Shown here in pieces: positions 17,378-26,046 of a DNA stretch of 64,000 nt (within the stretch, counting starts at the first letter, position 1; the number at the start of each line of letters is the position of its first letter). Under the pieces are notes generated by a model. The model was not told the origin of the DNA and ran no database searches. It was given only the letters and a program-made list of their open reading frames with translations. This stretch comes from CBDAQR01 sp965199055 (lineage in GTDB: Bacteria > Pseudomonadota > Gammaproteobacteria > Pseudomonadales > Halieaceae): NCBI GenBank assembly GCA_965199055.1, contig CBDAQR010000003.1, positions 1,302,001 to 1,366,000 on the forward strand. Reading direction: 5' to 3'. A program made the position numbers and the translations under genes.

Positions 17378-18627
17378 AGCTCTCCGCATTCGGTGAGAAG
17401 TTCAGCGGCCAATCCGGCATTGTTGAGCTCATGGACGACCTCGGCGCAGCACTGAACGAAAACCCTGACATGGTATTCATGGGCGGCGGTAATCCCAGCC
17501 GACTGCTGGAGGTGGAGGCGATCTTCCAGGAGCGGCTGGAGAACATAATGGCAGATGCAGCTCGCCGGCATAGCCTGTTCGGCATCTATCAGTCGCCACA
17601 GGGCGACAGCGAGTTTCGCGAGCAGGTCGCCAATTTTCTCAGCCAACGACTGGGCTGGCCACTCACAGCCAATAATATTGCCATCGCCAACGGCAGCCAG
17701 TCTGCATTCTTCGTTCTTTACAATATGTTCGCTGGCCGCATGAGCGATGGCAGCCATCGCAGCATCCATTTACCGCTAACGCCAGAGTACCTAGGCTACG
17801 CCGATGTTGGCCTGAGCGAGTCTTTCTTCACGGCGACTCGACCCAGCATCGAACTGCTGGATGAGCACCTGTTCAAATACCACGTTGACTTTTCTCAACT
17901 CGCCGTCGATGACAGCACCGCGGCGCTGTGCGTCTCCCGACCCACCAACCCTACTGGCAACGTGCTCACCGATGACGAAATGGCCCATCTGGACGAGATA
18001 GCGAAGACCGCTGATATTCCACTGATTATCGACGGTGCCTATGGGCAGCCCTTCCCCAATATCCTGTTTTGCGACGCCGAGCCACTCTGGAATGACAATA
18101 TCATTCTGGCGCTAAGCCTTTCCAAGCTGGGCCTGCCTGGCGTGCGCACCGGCATCGTAGTTGCCAGTGAAGAGATCATTCAGGCGTTTACTAATGCCAG
18201 CACCATTGTGAGCCTGGCCAGCGGCAACCTCGGACCCGCTATCGCTCGAGAGCTGTTTCGTTCTGATGAGATTACTTCGCTCACGGCCGACTATGTCACG
18301 CCCTTCTACCGCGAGCGTTCACTAGCGACGGTACAGTGGTTCAGAGAAGCACTTGAGGGTCTACCCTATCGCATCCACAAACCGGAGGGCGCCATCTTTC
18401 TCTGGCTGTGGTTCGAAGGCCTGCCCATCAGCAGCCAGGAGCTGTATGAACGACTGAAGCAGCGAGGGGTGCTGGTTGTACCTGGACAGGAGTTTTTTGT
18501 CGGTCTGGAGGACGATTGGCAACACCGTCACGAGTGTATTCGAGTATCCTATGCCCAGGATGAGGCGACGGTTCGCCGCGGCGTTGCACTGATCGCCGCA
18601 GAAGTAAAACAGGCTTACGCAGCATGA
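17374..18627 (+). CDS. avtA: Valine-pyruvate aminotransferase AvtA
   Basis: PLP-dependent class I/II aminotransferase of 417 residues. It matches E. coli AvtA along its length from memory: N-terminal FGEKFSGQSGI, GGGNPSRL, ANGSQSAFFVLYN, CVSRPTNPTGNV, LSLSKLGLPGVRTG with the PLP lysine at about K251, and KPEGAIFLWLWF. AvtA interconverts valine/2-ketoisovalerate and alanine/pyruvate. It overlaps both neighbours by four bases (ATGA junctions), so it is translated as part of the lipid-gene operon, an odd setting for an amino-acid enzyme. Confidence 0.9.
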   Translation: MKLSAFGEKFSGQSGIVELMDDLGAALNENPDMVFMGGGNPSRLLEVEAIFQERLENIMADAARRHSLFGIYQSPQGDSEFREQVANFLSQRLGWPLTANNIAIANGSQSAFFVLYNMFAGRMSDGSHRSIHLPLTPEYLGYADVGLSESFFTATRPSIELLDEHLFKYHVDFSQLAVDDSTAALCVSRPTNPTGNVLTDDEMAHLDEIAKTADIPLIIDGAYGQPFPNILFCDAEPLWNDNIILALSLSKLGLPGVRTGIVVASEEIIQAFTNASTIVSLASGNLGPAIARELFRSDEITSLTADYVTPFYRERSLATVQWFREALEGLPYRIHKPEGAIFLWLWFEGLPISSQELYERLKQRGVLVVPGQEFFVGLEDDWQHRHECIRVSYAQDEATVRRGVALIAAEVKQAYAA

Positions 18628-19499
18628 ACATCATGGACAAAAACAGCCGCCCCTATGACGAGGACGGACTGACCCGGCATATCGAGAAGGCTCTAGCCGT
18701 TGAGCGGCCGGCAACCAATATCAATCAACTGCTGTACCCCTTCCTTAAGCGCGTTTTCCGCCCTGAGCTGCTGGGTACTGAAAACCTCCCGGATGAGCCC
18801 TGCTTGTTTATCGGCAATCATTCTCTCTTCGCTTCCGATGGCTACGTGCTGGCGCCCGTGCTGTACATACAGGAGGGCCGCTTCCTTCGTGCACTGGGCG
18901 ACCGCTTCCTCTGGAACGAGAAGACCGAAGCCTTACTACTAGGCCAGGGCGCAGTCATCGGCGACCCCGCAGTCTGCGATGCGCTGATGGAAAACGGCTC
19001 TGATTTGCTGGTCTACCCCGGTGGGGCGCACGAATCGACCAAAACCGCAGCACAGCGCTACAGCTTGCAATGGCAGGACCGCTTTGGTTTCGTGCGAATG
19101 GCTGCGAAGCACGGCTATACCATCATGCCCTTTGCCATGATTGGCCCCGATGAGTTCTATGATCACTGGATAGAAGGCGAAGATATTCCTGATTCGCCAC
19201 TCGGTGGTGTGCTGGAGCGACTGGGCCTGCTGAATGACAATACGCGTATGGATCTGCTGCCGCCGATTCCGAAGGGTGCACTGGGTTCACTGTTACCCAA
19301 ACCCCAGCGCTGCTATGTGCAGTTCGGCGAGCCTGTGCGACTGGCGCATCTCAAGGGCAAGCGACAGAGCAAGAAGAAGCTGCTTTCCGTGCGGGAAACC
19401 GTGGCTGAACAGATCGAGGACATGATTGCCCAACTCCTGTTGTACCGCGAACAAAACCGGGACAATGAAGGTTTACTGCGACGTATTCTCACCCTCTGA
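18624..19499 (+). CDS. Lysophospholipid acyltransferase-family protein
   Basis: A 291-residue PlsC/LPLAT-fold protein. The active-site stretch is NHSLFASDG (His and Asp separated by five residues, as in TMEM68/DGAT-like relatives and not the classical HX4D), followed by LVYPGGAHESTK, the family's second glycine-rich block. No clear signal peptide. It is expected to move a fatty acyl chain to a glycerol or similar acceptor at the inner membrane. Overlaps avtA by 4 bp and precedes selO by 2 bp. The acceptor cannot be named from the sequence. Confidence 0.8.
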   Translation: MNIMDKNSRPYDEDGLTRHIEKALAVERPATNINQLLYPFLKRVFRPELLGTENLPDEPCLFIGNHSLFASDGYVLAPVLYIQEGRFLRALGDRFLWNEKTEALLLGQGAVIGDPAVCDALMENGSDLLVYPGGAHESTKTAAQRYSLQWQDRFGFVRMAAKHGYTIMPFAMIGPDEFYDHWIEGEDIPDSPLGGVLERLGLLNDNTRMDLLPPIPKGALGSLLPKPQRCYVQFGEPVRLAHLKGKRQSKKKLLSVRETVAEQIEDMIAQLLLYREQNRDNEGLLRRILTL

Positions 19500-19501
19500 A
19501 A

Positions 19502-20977
19502 ATGAGCGCTATTCCATTTAACAACAGCTACATACAGCTACCCGAGCGATTCTATAGTCACCAGTCGCCCGAGCCAGCCAGCGAGCCGGGGCCGATTCGA
19601 GTGAATCGACCTTTGGCAGATGCACTCGGCGTGGACGCGCAATGGCTCGAGTCCGCGGAGGGTATTGACGCCATTGCCGGCAACGGCCTGCCCGATGGGG
19701 CAAGCCCCATTGCAACGGTCTACGCCGGCCACCAGTTCGGCAGCTGGAATCCGCAACTCGGCGACGGTCGAGCCGTGTTGTGGGGGGAAGTGGTAGACAA
19801 AGCCGGGATCCGCCGAGATATTCAGCTCAAGGGATCGGGCAGGACACCCTACTCTCGCGGCGGCGACGGGCGTGCACCCCTGGGACCCGTGCTGCGCGAA
19901 TATATTGTCAGCGAAGCGATGGCAACGCTTGGTGTCCCCACCACCCGCGCTCTCGCCGCCGTCACCACAGGTGATCCGGTGTACCGAGAACAAGCGCTGC
20001 CCGGCGCAGTCCTGGTCAGGGTAGCAACCAGCCACATCCGGATTGGCACGTTCCAGTTCTTCGCCTCGCGCCGGGACACCGAGGCCTTACAACTGCTTAC
20101 CGATCACGTCATCGGTCGACACTTTCCACAAGTTGCAGACGCGGAAAACCCGGCATTAGCAATGCTTGAAGCCGTTATCGCGCGGCAGGCACAGCTCATC
20201 GCGAAATGGCAGTTACTGGGCTTTATTCACGGCGTCATGAATACCGACAATATGCTGCTGGGCGGCGAGACCGTCGACTACGGCCCCTGCGCTTTCATGG
20301 ACAGTTTCGACCCCAATACCGTGTTCAGTTCGATCGATCATGGTGGCCGCTACGCCTATCGCAACCAGCCTGGCATCGCCCACTGGAACCTGGCCAATCT
20401 GGCTCAAACACTGCTCCCCATCCTGCATGAAGACGAAGACAAAGCCGTTGAACTGGCCCAGTCCGCCATCGATCAGTTTGAAACACTTTTCCTCGACGCT
20501 CACCAGGCGGGGATGAGTCAAAAATTGGGGATCGATCTGAGCGGCGAAGATGATGAACTGCTGGTGCAGGATCTTCTCTCGCTTTTGGCAGAGACCTCTG
20601 CGGACTTTACCCTGGCTTTTCGGGCGCTCGCGGATGCTGCTGCGCCGAACAGCGAGTCGACTAAAATTTCCGAGTTGTTTGAATTCGAACCGTCTTGGGA
20701 CAAATGGCTATCCCGATGGCGCGAACGCTGCAAAAGCGATTCACACTCTGCCGCTGATCGGCAACGAGCGATGTATCAGGCTAACCCCGTTTATATTCCG
20801 CGCAACCATCTGGTCGAAGAAGCTATTCGGGCCGCTGAAGATAACGGTGACCTGAAGCCTTTCCAGGATCTTGTCGACCGGCTTTATGCACCCTTTGACT
20901 ACGACCCAGCGTATGCGCGGTATGCAACGCCACCCAGTCCCGAGCAAAGGGTTTATCAGACCTTCTGCGGCACCTGA
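19502..20977 (+). CDS. selO: Protein adenylyltransferase SelO (YdiU)
   Basis: Pseudokinase-fold AMP transferase of 491 residues. Seen: VYAGHQFGSWNPQLGDGRA, QLKGSGRTPYSRGGDGR (nucleotide-binding lysine and arginines), ATSHIRIGTFQFFA, and the catalytic-loop NTDNM followed by DYGPCAFMD, where the metal-binding Asn/Asp lie. SelO transfers AMP from ATP to protein Ser/Thr/Tyr and has been tied to redox stress. The C-terminal end (YQTFCGT) keeps a cysteine near the end, the position of selenocysteine in eukaryotic SelO. Last gene of the operon that begins at 16487. Confidence 0.95.
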   Translation: MSAIPFNNSYIQLPERFYSHQSPEPASEPGPIRVNRPLADALGVDAQWLESAEGIDAIAGNGLPDGASPIATVYAGHQFGSWNPQLGDGRAVLWGEVVDKAGIRRDIQLKGSGRTPYSRGGDGRAPLGPVLREYIVSEAMATLGVPTTRALAAVTTGDPVYREQALPGAVLVRVATSHIRIGTFQFFASRRDTEALQLLTDHVIGRHFPQVADAENPALAMLEAVIARQAQLIAKWQLLGFIHGVMNTDNMLLGGETVDYGPCAFMDSFDPNTVFSSIDHGGRYAYRNQPGIAHWNLANLAQTLLPILHEDEDKAVELAQSAIDQFETLFLDAHQAGMSQKLGIDLSGEDDELLVQDLLSLLAETSADFTLAFRALADAAAPNSESTKISELFEFEPSWDKWLSRWRERCKSDSHSAADRQRAMYQANPVYIPRNHLVEEAIRAAEDNGDLKPFQDLVDRLYAPFDYDPAYARYATPPSPEQRVYQTFCGT

Positions 20978-20986
20978 TTAATCACG

Positions 20987-22018
20987 CTAATCGAGGCGAG
21001 GCCAGGTATCAGCGACCCGGTACCCCTCCGGCCAAGGATCGTCAGGGTCCAGGGTGTGTTGATAGGTTCCCGTGATCCATGCGCGACCGGAGATCAAGGG
21101 GTGTATGGCTACTCTCTCCCCAACCCGCGTAAGCTCATCAATTGCACACTCAAATTGAGAGCCAATAATGGACTCGGCGATATAACGATCCCCGGCGTTC
21201 ATCACCCCGCGCTGATGCAGCAAGGCCATGCGGGCGGAACAACCGGTGCCGGTCGGACTGCGGTCAAGTTTGCCCGGCTGAATCGCTACCGTATTCTTGC
21301 CTCGCCAGACGCCATCGATCTGTTGTAGCGGACCGGTAAACTGGCAGAAGGATATGTGGGACCAATCCGGGTTCTCCGGGTGGTGAAAGCCGAGCTGTTC
21401 ATTCGCGGCATTGGTGATGGCTATTCCCGCCTCAACAATGTTGCGCGCCTCATCGGGAACCAAATCGAATCCCAGGTCGGCGGCATCAACGATGACAAAG
21501 CTATCGCCGCCATAGGCCGTATCCACTCGCAGGCTGCCAAGGCCATCAATCTCGATCATCGCATCCAGTCTGTCGACAAATGAGGCTACATTGCGCACTG
21601 TCACCCGCCTGACTTTACCTTCCTCACACTGTGCGACCACCTCTACCAATCCGCCCGGCGCCTCCAGTGTCATGCGGGTTTCTGGTTCCTGCATCGGAAT
21701 AATGCCGGTTTCCAGCAACACCGTAGACACGCAGATGCTATTGGAACCGGACATCGGCGGCGTGTCCTCAGGCTCCATAATAATCCAGCCCATCTGGGCG
21801 CGCGGGTGCTTCGCCGGCACCAGCAGATTCACATGGCGAAAGACGCCCCCTCGGGGTTCGTTGAGGACATAATTGCGCAGCGATTCATCGGCAGCGATCC
21901 AGCGGGACTGCTCCCACAGGGTTTCGCCCGGGGGCGGTTCGACGCCGCGGACAATAACGTCGCCTACCTCGCCCTCGGCGTGGCAGCTAACGATATGAAT
22001 GGTCTGATCTGCTTGCAT
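20987..22018 (-). CDS. Proline racemase superfamily enzyme (hydroxyproline epimerase/dehydratase type)
   Basis: A 343-residue member of the proline racemase family. The first catalytic position is serine (Ser90 in PPMSGSNSICV, where proline racemase has MCGH) and the second is cysteine (in DRSPTGTGCSARMA). Published work on this superfamily links Cys/Cys pairs with racemases or 4-hydroxyproline 2-epimerases, Cys/Thr with trans-3-hydroxyproline dehydratase, and Ser/Cys with enzymes having both activities. So a hydroxyproline role is more likely than proline racemisation. No other hydroxyproline genes are adjacent. Convergent with selO, 9 bp apart. Confidence 0.85.
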   Translation of the reverse strand: MQADQTIHIVSCHAEGEVGDVIVRGVEPPPGETLWEQSRWIAADESLRNYVLNEPRGGVFRHVNLLVPAKHPRAQMGWIIMEPEDTPPMSGSNSICVSTVLLETGIIPMQEPETRMTLEAPGGLVEVVAQCEEGKVRRVTVRNVASFVDRLDAMIEIDGLGSLRVDTAYGGDSFVIVDAADLGFDLVPDEARNIVEAGIAITNAANEQLGFHHPENPDWSHISFCQFTGPLQQIDGVWRGKNTVAIQPGKLDRSPTGTGCSARMALLHQRGVMNAGDRYIAESIIGSQFECAIDELTRVGERVAIHPLISGRAWITGTYQHTLDPDDPWPEGYRVADTWPRLD

Positions 22019-22051
22019 TGCTACGTCGACGTGATTGCGATGCGACTTAGA

Positions 22052-22981
22052 CTAGCGCTTTCGCCGCAAATAGCGAATCACCTGATCGGGATGGTCGGTA
22101 AATAAGCCGTTGATCTTCATCTTGCGAACATAGTGATCGAGCTGTGCCTCAAAACTGTTGAAGCCTTTTTGGACCCGGTCAGCGCGAAAGGTGAACGGGT
22201 GCACTTCCAGCCCCGCTTCCTGGGCCCATACCACGAATTCGGGCGCATCTTTGAGTATGCCAATCCAGGGACCGACACCATCGGCATACTTCGATACCTG
22301 CTTGACCCGTTCCAGGGTCAACTCATCCTGACGCAGCAGCTGCACCAGGCGCAGTTCCGTGTGGTCGTTCAGCAGCTGCAGTGTTTGCGCTTCGAAACAT
22401 TGCAGGTAAGCGCGGTCCTTCTCCCGGCGATAACCATAGGCGTAGAGCTGTTGCAGCACCGCCGCCGCGATCTCCATGCCCGCATCGCGGTGAAAGGACG
22501 GGTATTTCAGCTCCACATAAATGCCCGTCTCACGGCCGGTTGCGGCATTCAGGCCCTGGATCAGTTGCAGTTCCTCTTCCAGCGTCGGCACACGGAAAAT
22601 GGCCGTCTCGACGGGAAAGCGGTCTTCGAAATACGCATCACCTGACAGCTTGCGCCGCTCGCCTACCCGCAATTGCTTTATTTCAGCCAACGTGAAATCG
22701 ATCGCGTAAAAATGCCCATCTTCACGGGCACGGCCAGGGAATACCGCGGCCACATCGGTCGTCGCATCCAGATAGAGATCATGCAGCACGATGGGCACTT
22801 CGTCTTTCGTTAGCACCACATCCTGCTCGATGTAATCCGCACCCATTGCATGGGCGGCGGCGGCCCCCGCCAGTGTGTGCTCGGGCAGGTACCCACTGGC
22901 CCCTCGATGGGCGATAACCAGCGGTTCGGCGGACAGCGATAGCGCGACCAGGGAAAGCAGCAGAGCTGTTATCAACTTCAT
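22052..22981 (-). CDS. glpQ: Periplasmic glycerophosphodiester phosphodiesterase (GlpQ-like)
   Basis: GDPD-family enzyme of 309 residues with a Sec signal peptide (MKLITALLLSLVALSLSA). The catalytic region AHRGASGYLPEHT, ADYIEQDVVLTKD and VLHDLYLD contains the conserved His, Arg, Glu and Asp metal ligands. It splits glycerophosphodiesters from phospholipid turnover into glycerol-3-phosphate and an alcohol in the periplasm. Its start overlaps the ppk stop by 4 bp (ATGA), so it is co-translated with polyphosphate kinase: phosphate scavenging and storage in one operon. No Pho box was looked for beyond inspection by eye. Confidence 0.9.
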   Translation of the reverse strand: MKLITALLLSLVALSLSAEPLVIAHRGASGYLPEHTLAGAAAAHAMGADYIEQDVVLTKDEVPIVLHDLYLDATTDVAAVFPGRAREDGHFYAIDFTLAEIKQLRVGERRKLSGDAYFEDRFPVETAIFRVPTLEEELQLIQGLNAATGRETGIYVELKYPSFHRDAGMEIAAAVLQQLYAYGYRREKDRAYLQCFEAQTLQLLNDHTELRLVQLLRQDELTLERVKQVSKYADGVGPWIGILKDAPEFVVWAQEAGLEVHPFTFRADRVQKGFNSFEAQLDHYVRKMKINGLFTDHPDQVIRYLRRKR

Positions 22982-25125
22982 GGCTTCTTCTTGCGCTTGC
23001 GGCGGCGCTTGGCCGGCTGCGTCATTAGCGATTTGGGGTAGCGAGGCAACTTCCCACTAGACAAGTAGCGGTGAATGCTCTCCTGGGAACGAATCTTAAC
23101 AGAGCGGCCTCCGGAGACAATGGTGTTTACTTGCTCGGCATCTATCACGCGCGCCTTCACATTGTCGTGCCATTGCTGATCGAGAATATCCTGCAACATC
23201 TGCTGGGCCTCCGGATCGATAATGGGACATAGCACCTCCACACGATAATCGAGGTTGCGCGTCATCAGGTCAGCCGAGCCAATAAAGTAGCGCGGGCTAC
23301 CCCGGTTATAGAAAGAATACACACGCGGGTGTTCGAGATAGCGATCGACAATACTAATGGCGCGAATGTTGTCAGACACGCCTTTTACCGCAGGCAACAA
23401 CGAGCACATGCCACGAATAATCAAGCGCACCTCTACACCTGCGTCAGAGGCTTCATAGAGCTTCTTGGAAATATCCGTATCAACGAGGTTATTACACTTA
23501 AGTGTCAGCGATGCGTGGTAGCCGTCACGCGCATTGGCGATCTCCTGGTCGATCAGTTCCACCAAACCGGAGCGAGAGGTATGGGGCGATACCAGCAGAT
23601 GCTTATATTTTGGGCGCTTGTAGTTGTAACGCAGAAAATCAAATACATTGAACACGTCTTTACCAATTCCCTGGTCGTGCGTCAGCAGACTGAAATCCGT
23701 GTAAAGCCGTGCGGTCTTTTCGTTAAAGTTGCCGGTGCCGATATGACTGTAGTAACGAGTGACTGAGCCTTCCCTGCGCTCGATTAACAGCAGTTTGCTG
23801 TGTACCTTCAAGCCCGCGACGCCGAACATCACCTCAATACCGTTGTCGGTCAACCGCTCCGCCCAGCTGATATTGGCTTCCTCATCAAAGCGGGCCTGCA
23901 GTTCCACCACCGCCAGCACGCGTTTACCGTTCTGCACCGCATTGATCAGCGCGTCGCAGATCCGCGAGTCTTTGGCAACGCGGTAAAGGCATATCTTGAT
24001 ATACGTCACCTGCGGATCGAGCGCCGCAGTTTTTAAAAGATCGGTGATGTAATCGAAAGGATGGTACGGGTAGTACAGCAACACGTCCTTTTCACGGATC
24101 TTCTTGAAGATGCTGCGCTCGGGCTCATCCAGTCGCGGGATTCGGATCGGCGGCAACGGTTTGAACTCGAGATATTTCGGGCCCACATTCGGAAACGAAA
24201 TGAAATCTTTGGAATTATGGTAGCGGCCACCGGCGATCATGCTGTCGTACTTGCCGATGGTGAAGTGACGACCCAGATACTCGAGTAGCCGGCGCGGCAT
24301 TGCCTCGTCATAGACAAAGCGAACGGCTTCCGCCTTGCGCCGCTGCTTCAGGCTCGTCGCCATCTTCTCAATCAGGCTCTCCGTGATATCGGTGTCCAGT
24401 TCCAACTCAGCATCGCGAGAAAACTTAATGGTGTAGGCCGAACAGCGACTGATATCGATGACACCGCGGAAAACCTGCGGCATACAAAATCGAATGATGT
24501 TGTCGAGCACAATGAACACGGTACCGCGCTTGCCCTTCTTCTTCGGAATTTCGACAAACCTGGGCAGAGCATCGGTCGGCACCTCGACGAGCGCATAGTG
24601 GTTGTCACGACCGGAACGAATATCAACGGCAAGGTAAATGGACTCATCCGTCAGGTTATGCACCTGGTGCTGGTTGAGCAGCATGATCGGCTCGAGTTCG
24701 GGCAGCACCTTTTCGTGAAAGTAGCGCGTAACGAAGGCCGCCTGACCTTCGTCAAGCTGAGTTTCATTGATCATATAAATGCCGCGCTTGCGCAGCTCTG
24801 GCAATAACTTGTCGTAGGTCTTATCGAACTGGCGTTGCAGAGAGACCACGTGCTGCTGGATCTCCTCCAGCAGATCAGAATACTGTTGCTTATTGTTCGC
24901 GCTGGCGAGGGAGACCAGGCGCCTTACCTCCGCTACCCGCACACGGAAGAACTCGTCCAGGTTGCTGGAAAAAATCCCCAGGTAGCGTAGGCGCTGAATC
25001 ACCGGCAGGGAAGGGTCAGCCGCTTCCTGCAAAACCCTCGCATTAAAGGACAGCCAACTCAGTTCTCGAGGGATAAAAAGACTCTCATCCAGATCCCCCA
25101 TGCGCCGCTTTATCGGATTAACCAT
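22978..25125 (-). CDS. ppk1: Polyphosphate kinase 1
   Basis: PPK1 of 715 residues, full length. The N-terminus has RELSWLSFNARVLQEA and IFSSNLDEFFRVRVAEV; the catalytic half has IKICLYRVAKDS, VELQARFDEEANI, and KVHSKLLLIERR with the autophosphorylated histidine at about 440, followed by YSHIGTGNFNEKTARLYTD. The C-terminal tail is basic (KRRRKRKKK). PPK1 reversibly makes polyphosphate from ATP at the inner membrane. It follows the YcbK-like gene by 15 bp and is coupled to glpQ. Confidence 0.97.
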   Translation of the reverse strand: MVNPIKRRMGDLDESLFIPRELSWLSFNARVLQEAADPSLPVIQRLRYLGIFSSNLDEFFRVRVAEVRRLVSLASANNKQQYSDLLEEIQQHVVSLQRQFDKTYDKLLPELRKRGIYMINETQLDEGQAAFVTRYFHEKVLPELEPIMLLNQHQVHNLTDESIYLAVDIRSGRDNHYALVEVPTDALPRFVEIPKKKGKRGTVFIVLDNIIRFCMPQVFRGVIDISRCSAYTIKFSRDAELELDTDITESLIEKMATSLKQRRKAEAVRFVYDEAMPRRLLEYLGRHFTIGKYDSMIAGGRYHNSKDFISFPNVGPKYLEFKPLPPIRIPRLDEPERSIFKKIREKDVLLYYPYHPFDYITDLLKTAALDPQVTYIKICLYRVAKDSRICDALINAVQNGKRVLAVVELQARFDEEANISWAERLTDNGIEVMFGVAGLKVHSKLLLIERREGSVTRYYSHIGTGNFNEKTARLYTDFSLLTHDQGIGKDVFNVFDFLRYNYKRPKYKHLLVSPHTSRSGLVELIDQEIANARDGYHASLTLKCNNLVDTDISKKLYEASDAGVEVRLIIRGMCSLLPAVKGVSDNIRAISIVDRYLEHPRVYSFYNRGSPRYFIGSADLMTRNLDYRVEVLCPIIDPEAQQMLQDILDQQWHDNVKARVIDAEQVNTIVSGGRSVKIRSQESIHRYLSSGKLPRYPKSLMTQPAKRRRKRKKKP

Positions 25126-25140
25126 GAAACTTCCTTTTCC

Positions 25141-26046
25141 CTACCAGCGAGCCTTGTAGCCTCGCGTATCCACGTGCACGAATCCGCCGTGCCGGGACGT
25201 TTTTTTGTACTTTCCAACGCCGCCCACTAATCTCGCATTCTCTGGGCGCGCCTTCACCGCCTCTACGATATCGTAAAACAGCCGTATGTCATCCATGTTA
25301 CGCCGACCGTCTCCATTGAGGTCATCCATCAGGCCATCACCGTCAGCATCAACAAAAATATCCATAGCGTCACCATAAATATGCCTGCTCAGAGGAACGT
25401 TACCAATGCGCTTGTTGTACCAGGGCGTGCGATAAGCACTAATAAATCCAAAGGTATCGACTTTAAAGCCGCTATCGTTAACTTCGCTCAGAAGGCGCTC
25501 GAGCAGTAACAGAATACTCTCCTGCACCACCACATACTTGGGATAGTCAGATGACTGCTTGCACAGGAACTGCCCCAAAGTGAAATGCCTGCTCAGACGA
25601 ATATTCACATTCTCCTGCGTCACGCGGATAAAACCCTGCGGTGGATCATAGTTCTTCCGGTCTGCGCTGGGCTGCGGATAGCGCCCGATTCGATAACCCT
25701 CCAGGTATTCACCCTGCAATTCCGTCGCGGGTACATTCACCCATAGATGTAAATCGGATCGTTCACCGGTCTCCGGGCGAGTAATCTTCAGACGGTATAG
25801 ACCTGGCGTCTCCGGTGCCCTCAACCACCAATCGTCTTGATCCCGTCGTCCTGCGGGCTCGCCATCAAGACTTAACTCCAGTGACTGCCCTCTATAGCTT
25901 GATAGCCCGATGCGCAGCTCTTCAGCCGGCTGCGCGAACACTGAGAACAAAGACTGTCGCAGCTGGTGCCCGCGAATCTCCAACGCAAGCGGTTCAGCGT
26001 GCCCAGGCAGCGCGAGCAGCGTTAAAGCCAGCAGCAAGACCCTCAA
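25141..26046 (-). CDS. YcbK-like M15 peptidase with calcium-type loop
   Basis: A 301-residue secreted protein with a signal peptide (cleavage near GHA-E). The C-terminal half is the M15/DUF882 zinc-peptidase domain: SRHIYGDAMDIFVD and HGGFVHVDTRG supply the zinc ligands. Inserted right after the first motif is DADGDGLMDDLNGDGRRN, two Asp-rich loops of the EF-hand/dockerin kind, so calcium binding is plausible. The N-terminal 130 residues resemble a beta-rich domain I do not recognise. It overlaps the L,D-transpeptidase gene by 4 bp; E. coli ycbB and ycbK are also neighbours, which supports a peptidoglycan role. Confidence 0.82.
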   Translation of the reverse strand: MRVLLLALTLLALPGHAEPLALEIRGHQLRQSLFSVFAQPAEELRIGLSSYRGQSLELSLDGEPAGRRDQDDWWLRAPETPGLYRLKITRPETGERSDLHLWVNVPATELQGEYLEGYRIGRYPQPSADRKNYDPPQGFIRVTQENVNIRLSRHFTLGQFLCKQSSDYPKYVVVQESILLLLERLLSEVNDSGFKVDTFGFISAYRTPWYNKRIGNVPLSRHIYGDAMDIFVDADGDGLMDDLNGDGRRNMDDIRLFYDIVEAVKARPENARLVGGVGKYKKTSRHGGFVHVDTRGYKARW

